Origin: JBBCJM01 sp037190175
Lineage (GTDB): Bacteria > Pseudomonadota > Alphaproteobacteria > Rhodobacterales > Rhodobacteraceae
Reading direction: 5' to 3'
Assembly: GCA_037190175.1 (NCBI GenBank)
Contig: JBBCJM010000175.1
Coordinates: 1-29,997 of the forward strand
DNA: 29,997 nt
The notes under the pieces were generated by a model. It saw only the letters and a program-made list of their open reading frames with translations. It did not search any database and was not told where the DNA came from. Made by a program: the position numbers and the translations under genes. Positions 14,783 to 22,832 of this stretch are shown here, piece after piece (position 1 is the first letter of the stretch; each line of letters begins with the position of its first letter).

Positions 14783-15594
14783 GGCGCGGACCCACCCCTC
14801 ATGGCCTGCGCTGCTTCGCCCGACCGCCGCTCCCACCCCCGGGGCGGGCAGACGGGCGGCTCGGGAAGCCAGCCGTGGCGGATGGCATGGGCGGCCGCCT
14901 CGGCCCCGGCCTGCTCGGCCTGCCGCGCGGCCGCCTCGGTATCGTAGCGGACGGCGTGCAGGGTGGCCTGCCAGCCCGCCCGGGTCTGCTCCAGCACGCC
15001 GTAGCGGGCATGGGGGCTTCCGGCCTGCATGGCGTGCGGCACGGGCGACCTGCCGCGATAGGCCGGCATTCCGACGCTTCCGGGATTGACCACCAGGGTT
15101 CCGTCGAGGCTGACGATCCGGGGGATATGGGTATGGCCGCACAGGACCACCCGCGCCGCCCCGCACCCCGCGAGGCGCGGGCGGATCCGCGACGGCAGGT
15201 CGAGGACGGGCCGTCCGCCCTGCACGTCCTCCAGCAGATATTCCAGATCGCCGCCGGCCGGGCTGCCGTGGCAGGCGAAGATCTCTCCCCCGGCCAGAAA
15301 CAGCGATCCCGGCAGGCCGCCGATCCAGTCCATGTGAAGCGCCGAGAGCAGGGGCCGGGCAAAGCTGTCGGAGAATCCGCCGGCCCCCTCGACCAGCTGG
15401 CGCTCGTGATTGCCGGCGACGGTCGCACAGTCCAGCGACATCAGGCGGTCGGCGCTGCCGCGGGGATCGAACGGCCCGGACACGAGGTCCCCGAGATTCA
15501 CGATCAGGTCGGGTCTGTCCTGCTGCATCCTCTCCAGCACGGCGTCCAGCGCGTGCAGGTTTCCATGGACATCGGAGAAGACCGCAACCCGCAT
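14779..15594 (-). CDS. Calcineurin-like metallophosphoesterase (YfcE/MJ0936-like)
   Basis: The 271-residue protein starts directly with the first metal-binding motif FSDVHGN (6-12). It continues with NLGDLVSGP (33-41), VAGNHE (59-64) and CGHTHIPRI (152-160), the full set for a two-metal phosphoesterase, with VVNPGSVGMP after it. Related enzymes hydrolyse phosphodiesters or diadenosine polyphosphates; the exact substrate is unknown. The C-terminal 70 residues, beyond the catalytic core, are Ala/Arg-rich and not recognised. The ATG at 15594 gives a complete domain. Its stop overlaps the start of the exported Cys-rich protein gene. Confidence 0.9.
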   Translation of the reverse strand: MRVAVFSDVHGNLHALDAVLERMQQDRPDLIVNLGDLVSGPFDPRGSADRLMSLDCATVAGNHERQLVEGAGGFSDSFARPLLSALHMDWIGGLPGSLFLAGGEIFACHGSPAGGDLEYLLEDVQGGRPVLDLPSRIRPRLAGCGAARVVLCGHTHIPRIVSLDGTLVVNPGSVGMPAYRGRSPVPHAMQAGSPHARYGVLEQTRAGWQATLHAVRYDTEAAARQAEQAGAEAAAHAIRHGWLPEPPVCPPRGWERRSGEAAQAMRGGSAP

Positions 15595-15659
15595 CGACGC
15601 CTCGAACGCTTCGGATCATCCCTGCCGGCTTAGCATTGATCGGCCGTCGCGTCCGCCCC

Positions 15660-16577
15660 TCACGGCGTCATCGCCTTCCGCTGCTTCGCCCGCTCGATCC
15701 CCAGCCGGCGCTCGCGCCAGATGATCAGCACCCCGGCCAGGATGATCAGCGCCGCGCCGCACAGCATGGCCAGCGTCGGCACCTCGCCGAAGATCCAGTA
15801 GCCGATCGCCAGCGCGAACAGCATCGAGGCATAGTCGAAGGGCGCGATCACCGAGACGTCGGCCTCGCGATAGGCGGAGGTGATGAAGATCTGCCCCACC
15901 CCGCCGATCACCCCGCTCATCACCATCATCGCCGCCTCGGCCCGCGTGGGCATCACCCAGCCGAAGGGCAGCGTGACCAGCGACAGGAGCGAGACGTTCA
16001 CCATCAGCCAGAACACGATGGAGGAGGTGGTCTCGGTCTGCACCAGCTTGCGCAGGGTCACCTGCGCCAGCGAGGCGAAGACCGCGCTCGACAGCACCAG
16101 CATCACCCCCAGCGCCTGCGCGGTGTCCCCCGGATCGCCGCGGGTCAGCGTCAGCCGCGGCGCCAGCACGATCAGCACGCCGACGATCCCCAGCACCACC
16201 ATCGAGATGCGGAAGGCCCGTACGTCCTCGCCCAGGAAGATCGCGGCGAAGATCACCGTCAAGAGCGGCGCGGTATAGCCCAGCGCGGTGACCTCGGGGA
16301 AGGGCAGATAGGCCAGCGCGGCAAAGCCGAGGCCCATGGACATGGCCCCCAGCAGGCCGCGCCAGACATGCCCCATCGGGCTGACCACGCGGAACCCGCT
16401 GGCCAGTTCCCGCCGCAGCGCCAGCCAGGCCAGGATCACCGGGATGGCGAAGAAGGCGCGGGAGAACATCGCCTGGCCCGCCGGGATCCGGTCGGAGGTG
16501 GCCTTGATCAGCGCCCCCATGATCACGAACAGCACGACCGAGGCGAGTTTCAGCGCAATGCCGCGCAGCGGGCGCAT
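15660..16577 (-). CDS. EamA/DMT family transporter
   Basis: The 305-residue membrane protein shows ten hydrophobic stretches in two homologous halves, as expected for two EamA repeats. Examples are GALIKATSDRIPAGQAMFSRAFF and ALGYTAPLLTVIFAAIFLGED in the first half, and APFDYASMLFALAIGYWIFGE in the second. DMT proteins export or import small metabolites such as amino acids; the substrate here is unknown. The ATG at 16577 is preceded by AGGAAG. It is divergent from the adenine deaminase gene across 114 bases, so a purine-related cargo is possible but unsupported. Confidence 0.92.
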   Translation of the reverse strand: MRPLRGIALKLASVVLFVIMGALIKATSDRIPAGQAMFSRAFFAIPVILAWLALRRELASGFRVVSPMGHVWRGLLGAMSMGLGFAALAYLPFPEVTALGYTAPLLTVIFAAIFLGEDVRAFRISMVVLGIVGVLIVLAPRLTLTRGDPGDTAQALGVMLVLSSAVFASLAQVTLRKLVQTETTSSIVFWLMVNVSLLSLVTLPFGWVMPTRAEAAMMVMSGVIGGVGQIFITSAYREADVSVIAPFDYASMLFALAIGYWIFGEVPTLAMLCGAALIILAGVLIIWRERRLGIERAKQRKAMTP

Positions 16578-16691
16578 GGGATCTTCCTGTCTCTGCCCGG
16601 GCAGGCTTGCCCCGGCGGCGCGCGGGGTGCAACCCCGAACCGGCTTGCCCCTTCCGCCGGGGCGCGGTTTGATGGGCGGGCGGAGGGCACC

Positions 16692-18386
16692 ATGACGCGG
16701 CTGAACGATCTGATCCGGCAGGGGCGGGGGGCGGACCCCGCCGATCTGGTGCTGAAGGGCGGCCGCGTGTTCGACCTGATCGCGGGCGAGCTGGTCGAGA
16801 CCGACGTGGCGATCTGCGGCGACACCATCGTGGGCACTTTCGGCGCCTACGCCGGGCGGCGCGAGATCGACGTGGCGGGCCGGGTGCTGGTGCCGGGCTT
16901 CATCGACACCCACCTGCATATCGAAAGCTCGCTGGTCACGCCGCTGGAATTCGACCGCTGCGTGACCCCGCGCGGCATCACCACCGCGATCTGCGACCCG
17001 CACGAGATCGCCAATGTCTGCGGGCTGACCGGCATCCGCTATTTCCTCGACGCCGCGGCCTGCACGCTGATGGACATAAGGGTGCAGCTGTCCAGCTGCG
17101 TGCCCTCCACCCACATGGAAACCGCCGGGGCGCGGCTGGAGGCGGCGGACCTGCTGCCCCTGGCCGACCACCCGAAGGTCATCGGGCTGGCCGAGTTCAT
17201 GAACTTCCCCGGGGTGCTGATGGAGGATCCCGGCTGCCTGGCCAAGCTGGAGGCCTTCCGCGGCCGCCATATCGACGGCCATGCGCCGCTGCTGCGGGGG
17301 CGGGACCTCAACGGCTATATCGCCGCCGGCATCCGCACCGAGCACGAGGCGACCACGGCGGAAGAGGCGCTGGAGAAGCTGCGCAAGGGGATGCGGGTGC
17401 TGATCCGCGAGGGCTCGGTCTCGCGCGACCTCGCCGCGCTGCTGCCGGTGCTGACCGAGCGGCATTCGCCCTGGCTCTGCTTCTGCACCGACGACCGCAA
17501 TCCGCTGGACATCGCCGAGCACGGGCATCTGGACCACATGATCCGCTGGGCGATCGCGCAAGGCGCCGAACCGCTGGCGGTCTACCGCGCCGCCTCGCTG
17601 TCCGGGGCCGAGGCCTTCGGGCTGACCGACCGCGGGCTGATCGCCCCGGGGCGGCGCGCGGATATCGCGGTGCTCGACTCGCTGGAAGGCTGCCATGCCG
17701 AACTGGTGCTGGCCGGCGGGGTGGTTGTGGAGGACGCGGCCTTCGCCGGGCGCGCCTCGGTGCCGCCGGTGGCGCGGGGGTCGGTCAGGGCGCCGGCGGT
17801 GAGCGCCGAGAGCTTCCGCACCTCCGGCAACCGCGCGGAAACCCCGGTGATCGGCATCCTGCCGGGCAAGATCATCACCGAACATCTGACGTTCGAGATC
17901 GCCCCGCAGGACGGCGACAAGCGCCCCGACCCCGCCCGTGACCTGATGAAGATCGCGGTGGTGGAGCGCCACGGGCTGAACGGCAACATCGCCACCGGCT
18001 TCGTGCAGGGCTTCGGAATGCGGCGCGGCGCCATCGCCTCCACCGTCTGCCACGACCATCACAACATCGCCGTGGTGGGCGCCGATGCCGCCGACATGGC
18101 GGTCGCCGCCAACCGGCTGGGGCAGATCGAAGGGGGCTTCGTGGTGGTGGCGGGGGGTCAGGTGCTGGCCGAACTGGCCCTGCCGATGGCCGGGCTGATG
18201 AGCCTTCAGCCCTTCGAGGCGGTGCGCGACCGGCTGGTTTCCCTGCGCGCGGCGGCCCGCAGCCTGGGGGTCACGCTGGACGAGCCCTTCCTGCAGCTCG
18301 CCTTCCTGGCCCTGCCGGTGATCCCCCACCTGAAGATCACCGACCGCGGGCTGGTCGACGTGGACCGTTTCGAGATCATCGGATAG
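16692..18386 (+). CDS. ade: Adenine deaminase
   Basis: Ade converts adenine to hypoxanthine and ammonia in purine salvage. The 564-residue protein is in the usual size range for Ade-type deaminases of the amidohydrolase superfamily. The N-terminal half has VPGFIDTHLHIESS (67-80) with the metal-binding His pair, CDPHEIANVCG (101-111), GLAEFMNFPG, HIDGHAP, and FCTDDRNP. The C-terminal Ade domain shows NGNIATGFVQGFGM and STVCHDHHNI. The ATG at 16692 has GGAGGG seven bases upstream. It stands alone and divergent from the EamA transporter gene. In this window it joins 5'-nucleotidase and DeoC as nucleoside/base catabolic functions. Confidence 0.96.
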   Translation: MTRLNDLIRQGRGADPADLVLKGGRVFDLIAGELVETDVAICGDTIVGTFGAYAGRREIDVAGRVLVPGFIDTHLHIESSLVTPLEFDRCVTPRGITTAICDPHEIANVCGLTGIRYFLDAAACTLMDIRVQLSSCVPSTHMETAGARLEAADLLPLADHPKVIGLAEFMNFPGVLMEDPGCLAKLEAFRGRHIDGHAPLLRGRDLNGYIAAGIRTEHEATTAEEALEKLRKGMRVLIREGSVSRDLAALLPVLTERHSPWLCFCTDDRNPLDIAEHGHLDHMIRWAIAQGAEPLAVYRAASLSGAEAFGLTDRGLIAPGRRADIAVLDSLEGCHAELVLAGGVVVEDAAFAGRASVPPVARGSVRAPAVSAESFRTSGNRAETPVIGILPGKIITEHLTFEIAPQDGDKRPDPARDLMKIAVVERHGLNGNIATGFVQGFGMRRGAIASTVCHDHHNIAVVGADAADMAVAANRLGQIEGGFVVVAGGQVLAELALPMAGLMSLQPFEAVRDRLVSLRAAARSLGVTLDEPFLQLAFLALPVIPHLKITDRGLVDVDRFEIIG

Positions 18387-18389
18387 CCG

Positions 18390-18890
18390 TCAGCTCAGCG
18401 GGCAGTCCGCCACCTCCAGATCCAGCGCCAGATGCACCTCGGGGCCGTAGTCGCGCCCGGCGACGTTGATGTAGAGCCGGCCGCGCTCGCTGTGGATGTC
18501 GGCCTCGGTCACCGGCATGGTGGTGGCCTCGCGGTCCACCGCCACCCGGGTGAAGAGCGCGCAGTCGGTCCGGAACTCCAGCACATAGCCGTTGAAGGCG
18601 GCGTCCCAGAAATTGCCCCGCCCCGCCTCCTCGCCATAGGAGAACTCGATCCGGTCGGGGCCGATCTCGATCTCCACCGGCACCACGTCGAAGCCCGGGG
18701 TGCGGTATTCGGGGCCCATCCCGAACTCCACGCCGCCGTCGACCATCACCGTGCGGCCCTGGCTTTCCAGGATGGGCCGGGCGGGGTCGTCATAGGTCAG
18801 CACCCAGAGCGTGACCACCCGCCCCTCCAGCGTGCCGCCGGCGAAGGCGGGGGAGGCGGCAAGCAGGGCGGTCAGCAGAAGCACGCGCAT
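18390..18890 (-). CDS. Exported protein of unknown function
   Basis: The 166-residue product has a clear signal peptide (MRVLLLTALLAASPAFA, cleaved after residue 17) and a mature part rich in beta-type sequence. It has two cysteines (TDCALF and VADCPLS) that could pair. I do not recognise a domain. The ATG at 18890 gives the signal peptide directly and has GGAGGA 14 bases upstream; an in-frame extension to 19013 lies partly in the palindromic repeat and is unlikely. It is convergent with ade, with only three bases between stops, and there is no separate terminator. Confidence 0.75.
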   Translation of the reverse strand: MRVLLLTALLAASPAFAGGTLEGRVVTLWVLTYDDPARPILESQGRTVMVDGGVEFGMGPEYRTPGFDVVPVEIEIGPDRIEFSYGEEAGRGNFWDAAFNGYVLEFRTDCALFTRVAVDREATTMPVTEADIHSERGRLYINVAGRDYGPEVHLALDLEVADCPLS

Positions 18891-18984
18891 GGGAAGGGTC
18901 CTCCGGTTCGTGGCGGCGATCATGCCCGCAGGCGCGGCCCATGTCGCGTGACAATCGCCGTCACATGCGCACAGGTCCGCCGTA

Positions 18985-19038
18985 GGGTGGGCGATCCGTC
19001 CACCAATGCCCAACCCGTGGTGGGCGGATTGCCCACCC
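18985..19038. repeat. GTAGGGTGGGC-type palindromic repeat downstream of accA
   Basis: Arms 18985-19005 and 19018-19038 form a 21-bp inverted repeat with 19 matches; the two differences allow G.U pairs on one strand. The loop is 12 bases. Each arm is itself a smaller palindrome (GGTGGGC..CCACC). It begins with GTAGGGTGGGC, a motif I recall as a dispersed intergenic repeat in several bacteria. It lies 15 bases after the accA stop but has no T-run. Confidence 0.7.
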
Positions 19039-19053
19039 GACCGGGCGCAGCGG

Positions 19054-20013
19054 TCAGGCCGCGAGCCCCTTCGACCCCATCTCGATGTATTTCGAGCGGC
19101 GGTCGCGGATCAGGGTGTCGGGGCGCTTGCCGGTCAGGTCCTTCAGCATCAGCTCGATGGCCTTGCCCACCGCCTCGACCGCCTCGCGCGGCGCGCGCTG
19201 CGCCCCGCCCAGCGGCTCCTTCACGATGCGGTCGATCACGCCCAGCTTCTGCAGGTCCTGCGCGGTCAGGCGCAGCGCCTCGGCGGCCTCGCGCATCTTC
19301 TCGGCGTCCTTCCACAGGATCGAGGCGCAGCCCTCGGGGCTGATCACCGAATAGATCGAATGCTCCAGCATCGCCACCCGGTTCGCCGTGGCGAAGGCCA
19401 CGGCCCCGCCGGATCCGCCCTCGCCGATCACCACGCTGACCACCGGCACCCCGATCTCCAGGCATTTCTGGGTGGACCGCGCGATGGCCTCGGCCTGGCC
19501 GCGCTCCTCGGCGCCCTTGCCGGGATAGGCGCCGGGCGTGTCCACCAGGGTGATCACCGGCAGGCCGAAGCGATGCGCCATCTCCATCAGCCGGATCGCC
19601 TTGCGATAGCCCTCGGGCCGCGCCATGCCGAAGTTGCGCTCGATCCGGGTCTTGGTGTCGTTGCCCTTCTCGTGCCCGATCACAACCACGGGCGCGTCGT
19701 TGAACCGCGCCAGCCCCCCCATCACCGCGTGGTCGTCGGCGAAGTTGCGGTCGCCGGCCAGCGGCGTGTATTCGGTGAACAGCGCGTCGATGTAGTCCTT
19801 GCAATGCGGGCGGTCGGGGTGGCGGGCGACCAGGCATTTCTGCCAGGGCGTCAGCCCGCGATAGAGGTCGCGCAGCATCCCCTCGGCCTTGCGGTCCAGC
19901 GCCTCGGCCTCCTTGGTGACGTCCATCTCCTTGTTGGAGCGGGCCAGCGCGCGCAGTTCCTCGGCCTTGCCCTCGATCTCGGCAAGGGGTTTCTCGAATT
20001 CGAGGTAGTGCAT
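19054..20013 (-). CDS. accA: Acetyl-CoA carboxylase carboxyltransferase subunit alpha
   Basis: AccA forms, with AccD, the carboxyltransferase that moves CO2 from biotin-carboxyl carrier protein to acetyl-CoA, giving malonyl-CoA for fatty acid synthesis. The 319-residue length is normal. Landmarks: the N-terminal helix LEFEKPLAEIEGKAEEL (4-20), GHEKGNDTKTRIERNFGMARPEGYRKA after residue 110 (in part), VDTPGAYPGKGAEERGQAEA, GEGGSGGA, and SVISPEGCASILWKD. The ATG at 20013 is preceded by GGAGCGCCCG. A promoter-like pair lies upstream. pxpA is divergent. No other acc gene is nearby, as is usual for accA in this group. Confidence 0.97.
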   Translation of the reverse strand: MHYLEFEKPLAEIEGKAEELRALARSNKEMDVTKEAEALDRKAEGMLRDLYRGLTPWQKCLVARHPDRPHCKDYIDALFTEYTPLAGDRNFADDHAVMGGLARFNDAPVVVIGHEKGNDTKTRIERNFGMARPEGYRKAIRLMEMAHRFGLPVITLVDTPGAYPGKGAEERGQAEAIARSTQKCLEIGVPVVSVVIGEGGSGGAVAFATANRVAMLEHSIYSVISPEGCASILWKDAEKMREAAEALRLTAQDLQKLGVIDRIVKEPLGGAQRAPREAVEAVGKAIELMLKDLTGKRPDTLIRDRRSKYIEMGSKGLAA

Positions 20014-20036
20014 CGGGCGCTCCGTCGCTGGTCCCG

Positions 20037-20067
20037 GCTATATGTCCCCTCGGGGGCCGCATGGCAA
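20037..20067 (-). promoter_or_regulatory. Candidate accA promoter
   Basis: On the minus strand TTGCCA (20062-20067, 5/6 to the -35 consensus) and TATAGC (20037-20042, 4/6 to the -10) lie 19 bases apart. They end about 24 bases before the accA start. The spacing is longer than ideal, so this is tentative. Confidence 0.3.
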
Positions 20068-20127
20068 CATCCCGGCTCTTGCCTCCGCGCGGTGAATCGA
20101 CCCAACTGCCCGCGACAGGAGGTGCCG

Positions 20128-20880
20128 ATGCAGGTGGATCTGAACGCCGATCTGGGCGAGGGGATGGGCGACGACGCGGCGATGCTGGGCTGCGTGACCT
20201 CGGCCAGCATCTGCTGCGGCGCCCATGCCGGCGGGCCGGAGGTGCTGCGCGCCACCCTGCGGGCGGCGGCCGAGCGCGGCGTGGTGGCGGGCGCGCATCC
20301 GGGATACGCCGACCGGGCGAACTTCGGCCGGCAGGTGGTGCCGATGAGCCCGGCGGAGGTGGAGCGGATGGTGGCCGGGCAGGTGGAGGACGCGATGGCG
20401 GCGGCGGCCGAGGCCGGCACCCGCATCGCCTTCGTCAAGCCGCACGGGGCGCTCTACAACCTCGCCGCGGACGACGCGGAAGTCGCCGCGGCGGTGGCGC
20501 GCGGGGTGCGGGCGGCGGACGCGGGGCTGGTGCTCTTGGGCCTTGCCGGTTCGGCGCTGCTGGATGCCGGCCGGGCGGCGGGGTTGCAGGTGGCGGCCGA
20601 GGGCGTCGCCGACCGCGCCTATGGCCCGGACGGCCGGCTGGTGCCGCGCGGCGCGCCCGGCGCGGTGCTGCACGATCCCGCGGCGGTGGTGGCCCGCGCG
20701 GTGCGGATGGTGGTGGACGGCAACGTGACCGCCAGCGACGGCAGCCTGCTGCCCATGGCCTTCGACAGCCTGTGCCTGCATGGCGACACGCCGGGCGCGG
20801 TGCAGCTGGCCATGGTGATCCGCGCGGCGCTGACCGGGGCGGGGGTTCTGGTGGCGCCCTTCGCCGGGCCCCGGACGTAG
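20128..20880 (+). CDS. pxpA: 5-oxoprolinase subunit A (LamB/YcsF family)
   Basis: PxpA, with PxpB and PxpC, forms the ATP-dependent 5-oxoprolinase that recycles 5-oxoproline to glutamate. The 250-residue length is normal. Landmarks: VDLNADLGEG (3-12), SICCGAHAGG (28-37), VAGAHPGYADR (54-64), FVKPHGALYN (102-111) and LCLHGDTPGA near the C-terminus, the metal-site and active-site motifs of the family. The ATG at 20128 has a perfect ribosome site (AGGAGGT). Unlike many bacteria, no pxpB or pxpC gene adjoins it: the next gene is convergent. The partners must lie elsewhere or the protein acts alone. Confidence 0.95.
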   Translation: MQVDLNADLGEGMGDDAAMLGCVTSASICCGAHAGGPEVLRATLRAAAERGVVAGAHPGYADRANFGRQVVPMSPAEVERMVAGQVEDAMAAAAEAGTRIAFVKPHGALYNLAADDAEVAAAVARGVRAADAGLVLLGLAGSALLDAGRAAGLQVAAEGVADRAYGPDGRLVPRGAPGAVLHDPAAVVARAVRMVVDGNVTASDGSLLPMAFDSLCLHGDTPGAVQLAMVIRAALTGAGVLVAPFAGPRT

Positions 20881-20883
20881 CAA

Positions 20884-20908
20884 CGCCCCGGGGATCGGCC
20901 CCGGGGCG
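20884..20908 (+). terminator. Hairpin terminator of pxpA
   Basis: CGCCCCGGGG and CCCCGGGGCG form a perfect 10-bp stem with a 5-base loop, four bases after the pxpA stop. There is no strong T-run (CGCGTCCTCCCCATTT follows), so termination may be inefficient or Rho-assisted. Confidence 0.6.
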
Positions 20909-21061
20909 CGCGTCCTCCCCATTTGCGCCGAACGGGCCTCCTCTCCCGGGGTCAGCGCAGGGATGTTCTCAGACTGCCCGAGTCGTGGGCTTCTGTCATC
21001 GATTCATGTCAATGTTACATGCGAAGTGAGAACACAAGGCCCCGCGTGACGCATGGGCAAG
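20909..21061. other. Structured, relatively AT-rich gap between convergent pxpA and the 5'-nucleotidase gene
   Basis: About 150 bases without a coding frame. TGTTCTCA (20964-20971) and TGAGAACA (21027-21034) form an exact 8-bp inverted repeat. It encloses GACT-gcccg-AGTC (20972-20984) and CATGT-caatgtt-ACATG (21005-21021). A perfect TTGACA occurs on the minus strand near 21009. A small RNA or a recombination scar is possible; nothing proves either. Confidence 0.4.
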
Positions 21062-21089
21062 GGCCGGCCGAGGCGCACCCCGGCCGGCC
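21062..21089 (-). terminator. Hairpin downstream of the 5'-nucleotidase gene
   Basis: GGCCGGCCGAGG and CCCCGGCCGGCC pair over 12 positions with one mismatch and a 4-base loop, starting nine bases after the stop codon on the minus strand. No T-run follows, so it may serve as an mRNA 3' stabiliser as much as a terminator. Confidence 0.5.
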
Positions 21090-21097
21090 GTCCCGAC

Positions 21098-22666
21098 TCA
21101 CTTGCGGGTGATGCGCCCGTCGATCAGCGGCTGCACCGGGGCGGTCTTGGCCATGTATTCGGCCAGCACGTCGGCCAGGTCGGGGCCGAAGTCATAGGCA
21201 TTGGCCGCGTTCACGAACATCGCGAAGCCGTCGCCCCCGGTGCGCACGAAGTTGTTCGAGGCCGCAAGATAGGTCGCGGCCGGATCCAGCGGCACCCAGT
21301 TGTCGCCGTCCTTCACCTGCACGTCGGACACGCGGCTGCCCGCGGGCTGCGCGGGGTCGAAGGTGTATTTCAGCCCGGCGACCTGCAGGAAGCGGCCCGC
21401 GCCCTCTTCCAGCTGGCTGACCCCGTTCTCCAGCGCCGCCAGCACCGTGGCGCCGTCGATCTGGAAGGTGGCCAGCGTGTTCTGGAACGGCAGCACCGTC
21501 AGCACCTCGCCCATCGTCACCGGCCCGGCGTCGATCGAGGCGCGCACGCCCCCGCCGTTCTGGAACACGATCTGCACGCCCTGCGACGCGGTACGGTCCA
21601 TGATCGCGTCGGCGATCAGGTTGCCCATGGCGCATTCCACCTGCCGGCAGCTCTCGCGCGAGCCGTCGATCTCGGCCGCGGTCTCGGCCACCACGCGGGC
21701 CCGGATCTCTTCCAGCGGCGCGCCCAGCTCGGCGATGCGGGCCACCGTCTCGGCGTCCTCGGCCACGGCGGCGTCCATGATCAGCGGCTCGCCCGTGGCG
21801 CTGACGATCTCGCCCGCGTCGTCGAAGACCACGTTCAGCTCGCCCAGGAACTTGCCGTAGGCATAGGCCGAGACCACCGCGGTATTGCCCACCATGGTGG
21901 GATAGGGCCCCGCGGCGCTGTTCGAGGTGTTCGAGAGATAGGTGTTGGTATGCCCGCCCACGATCACGTCCACGCCCGTGGTCTTGGCCGCCACATCCAG
22001 GTCGACGGTATAGCCCGAGTGGCTGAGCACGATGATCTTGTTCACCCCGTCCGCGGTCAGCGCGTCGACCTCGTTCTGCACGGCCTGCGCCGGGTCGGTG
22101 AAGATCACGTTGGGGCCGGGGCTGGCCAGCTCCGGGGTGTCGAGCGGGGTCAGGCCGATCAGCCCGATCCGCTCGCCGCCCTTCTCGATCACCGCGGACT
22201 TGGCGATCTTGCCGGCCAGGATCGGCTCCTGGCTGACGTCGGCGTTCGACATCAGGATGGGGAAGTCCACCGCGACGATGAAGGCCGCCAGCACCTCGGG
22301 CCCGTCGTCGAACTCGTGGTTGCCCACGGTCATCGCGTCATAGCCGAGCTTGTTCATGAACTCGGCGGTCATCGTGCCCTTGTAGTGGGTGTAGAACAGC
22401 GTGCCCTGGAACTGGTCGCCGCCGTCCACCAGGATCGAGTTGGGGTTGCGCTCCCGCGCCTCGGTGATCGCGGTCAGCAGCCGGGCCGAGCCGCCGAAGC
22501 ACTCGCCCTTGGCGTTGGCGTCGGCCGAACAGGTGTTGTCCGACCCGGTGATCGGCTCGAAGCGGTCGTGGAAGTCGTTGGTATGCAGGATGGTCAGCGC
22601 ATAGTCGGCCGAGGCGGGCACGGCGACCATCACCAGCGCCGCGGTTGTCAGCAGACGCGAAAGCAT
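21098..22666 (-). CDS. Periplasmic 5'-nucleotidase/metallophosphatase, UshA family
   Basis: The 522-residue exported enzyme should hydrolyse nucleoside 5'-phosphates or related phosphoesters in the periplasm, freeing nucleosides and phosphate. A signal peptide (1-20, ending VPASA) precedes the metallophosphatase domain: LHTNDFHDRFEP (27-38), DGGDQFQGT (81-89), VGNHEFDDGPE (114-124), LSHSGYTVD (214-222) and VGGHTNT (236-242). The C-terminal 5'-nucleotidase domain has VFQNGGGVRASID (367-379) and NNFVRTGGDGFAMF (471-484). The ATG at 22666 has AGGAGG upstream. A direct repeat resembling a PHO box lies in the promoter region. The gene is not in an operon here. Confidence 0.94.
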   Translation of the reverse strand: MLSRLLTTAALVMVAVPASADYALTILHTNDFHDRFEPITGSDNTCSADANAKGECFGGSARLLTAITEARERNPNSILVDGGDQFQGTLFYTHYKGTMTAEFMNKLGYDAMTVGNHEFDDGPEVLAAFIVAVDFPILMSNADVSQEPILAGKIAKSAVIEKGGERIGLIGLTPLDTPELASPGPNVIFTDPAQAVQNEVDALTADGVNKIIVLSHSGYTVDLDVAAKTTGVDVIVGGHTNTYLSNTSNSAAGPYPTMVGNTAVVSAYAYGKFLGELNVVFDDAGEIVSATGEPLIMDAAVAEDAETVARIAELGAPLEEIRARVVAETAAEIDGSRESCRQVECAMGNLIADAIMDRTASQGVQIVFQNGGGVRASIDAGPVTMGEVLTVLPFQNTLATFQIDGATVLAALENGVSQLEEGAGRFLQVAGLKYTFDPAQPAGSRVSDVQVKDGDNWVPLDPAATYLAASNNFVRTGGDGFAMFVNAANAYDFGPDLADVLAEYMAKTAPVQPLIDGRITRK

Positions 22667-22698
22667 GTCGATCCTCCTTGTTGTTATGGCAGTCCCTG

Positions 22699-22716
22699 CC
22701 GTCACAGTCCTGTCAC
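22699..22716. promoter_or_regulatory. Candidate PHO box (direct repeat) upstream of the 5'-nucleotidase gene
   Basis: CCGTCAC and CTGTCAC are separated by exactly four bases (AGTC). This is the 7-4-7 layout of PhoB sites (consensus CTGTCAT-N4-CTGTCAC), with one clear mismatch. The repeat reads on the plus strand, whereas the 5'-nucleotidase gene is on the minus strand, 33 bases away. That orientation is atypical, so either divergent gene could be the target. Confidence 0.35.
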
Positions 22717-22832
22717 AATCGGCGCATGTCAACGCCCTGTCCCCGGGCTAGCCTCCGGATGTGAAGGCCGGATGACGGTCCCGCGGCGGCTTGGCCATTG
22801 ACCGGCCCGGCCCGCTCCGGCATGAGGCGGTC

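Noticed and set aside
16578..16691. Purine riboswitch upstream of adenine deaminase
   Set aside because: The 114-base gap shows no purine-riboswitch core and is mostly GC-rich sequence that could hold only a simple promoter.
15660..18329. An 889-codon minus-strand frame spanning the EamA gene and the region opposite ade
   Set aside because: Only the part from 16577 down to 15660 resembles a protein family. The rest is antisense to adenine deaminase.
20920..20950. CCTCC-type anti-ribosome-site motifs suggesting a CcsR-like small RNA on the plus strand
   Set aside because: Only short CCTCC/CCTCCTC stretches are present, without the paired hairpin loops or a neighbouring DUF1127-type gene; chance occurrence is likely at this GC content.
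22699..22716. CRP/FNR-type binding site read from TGTGAC repeats on the minus strand
   Set aside because: The two TGTGAC copies are in direct, not inverted, orientation, so they do not form the two-fold symmetric CRP site.
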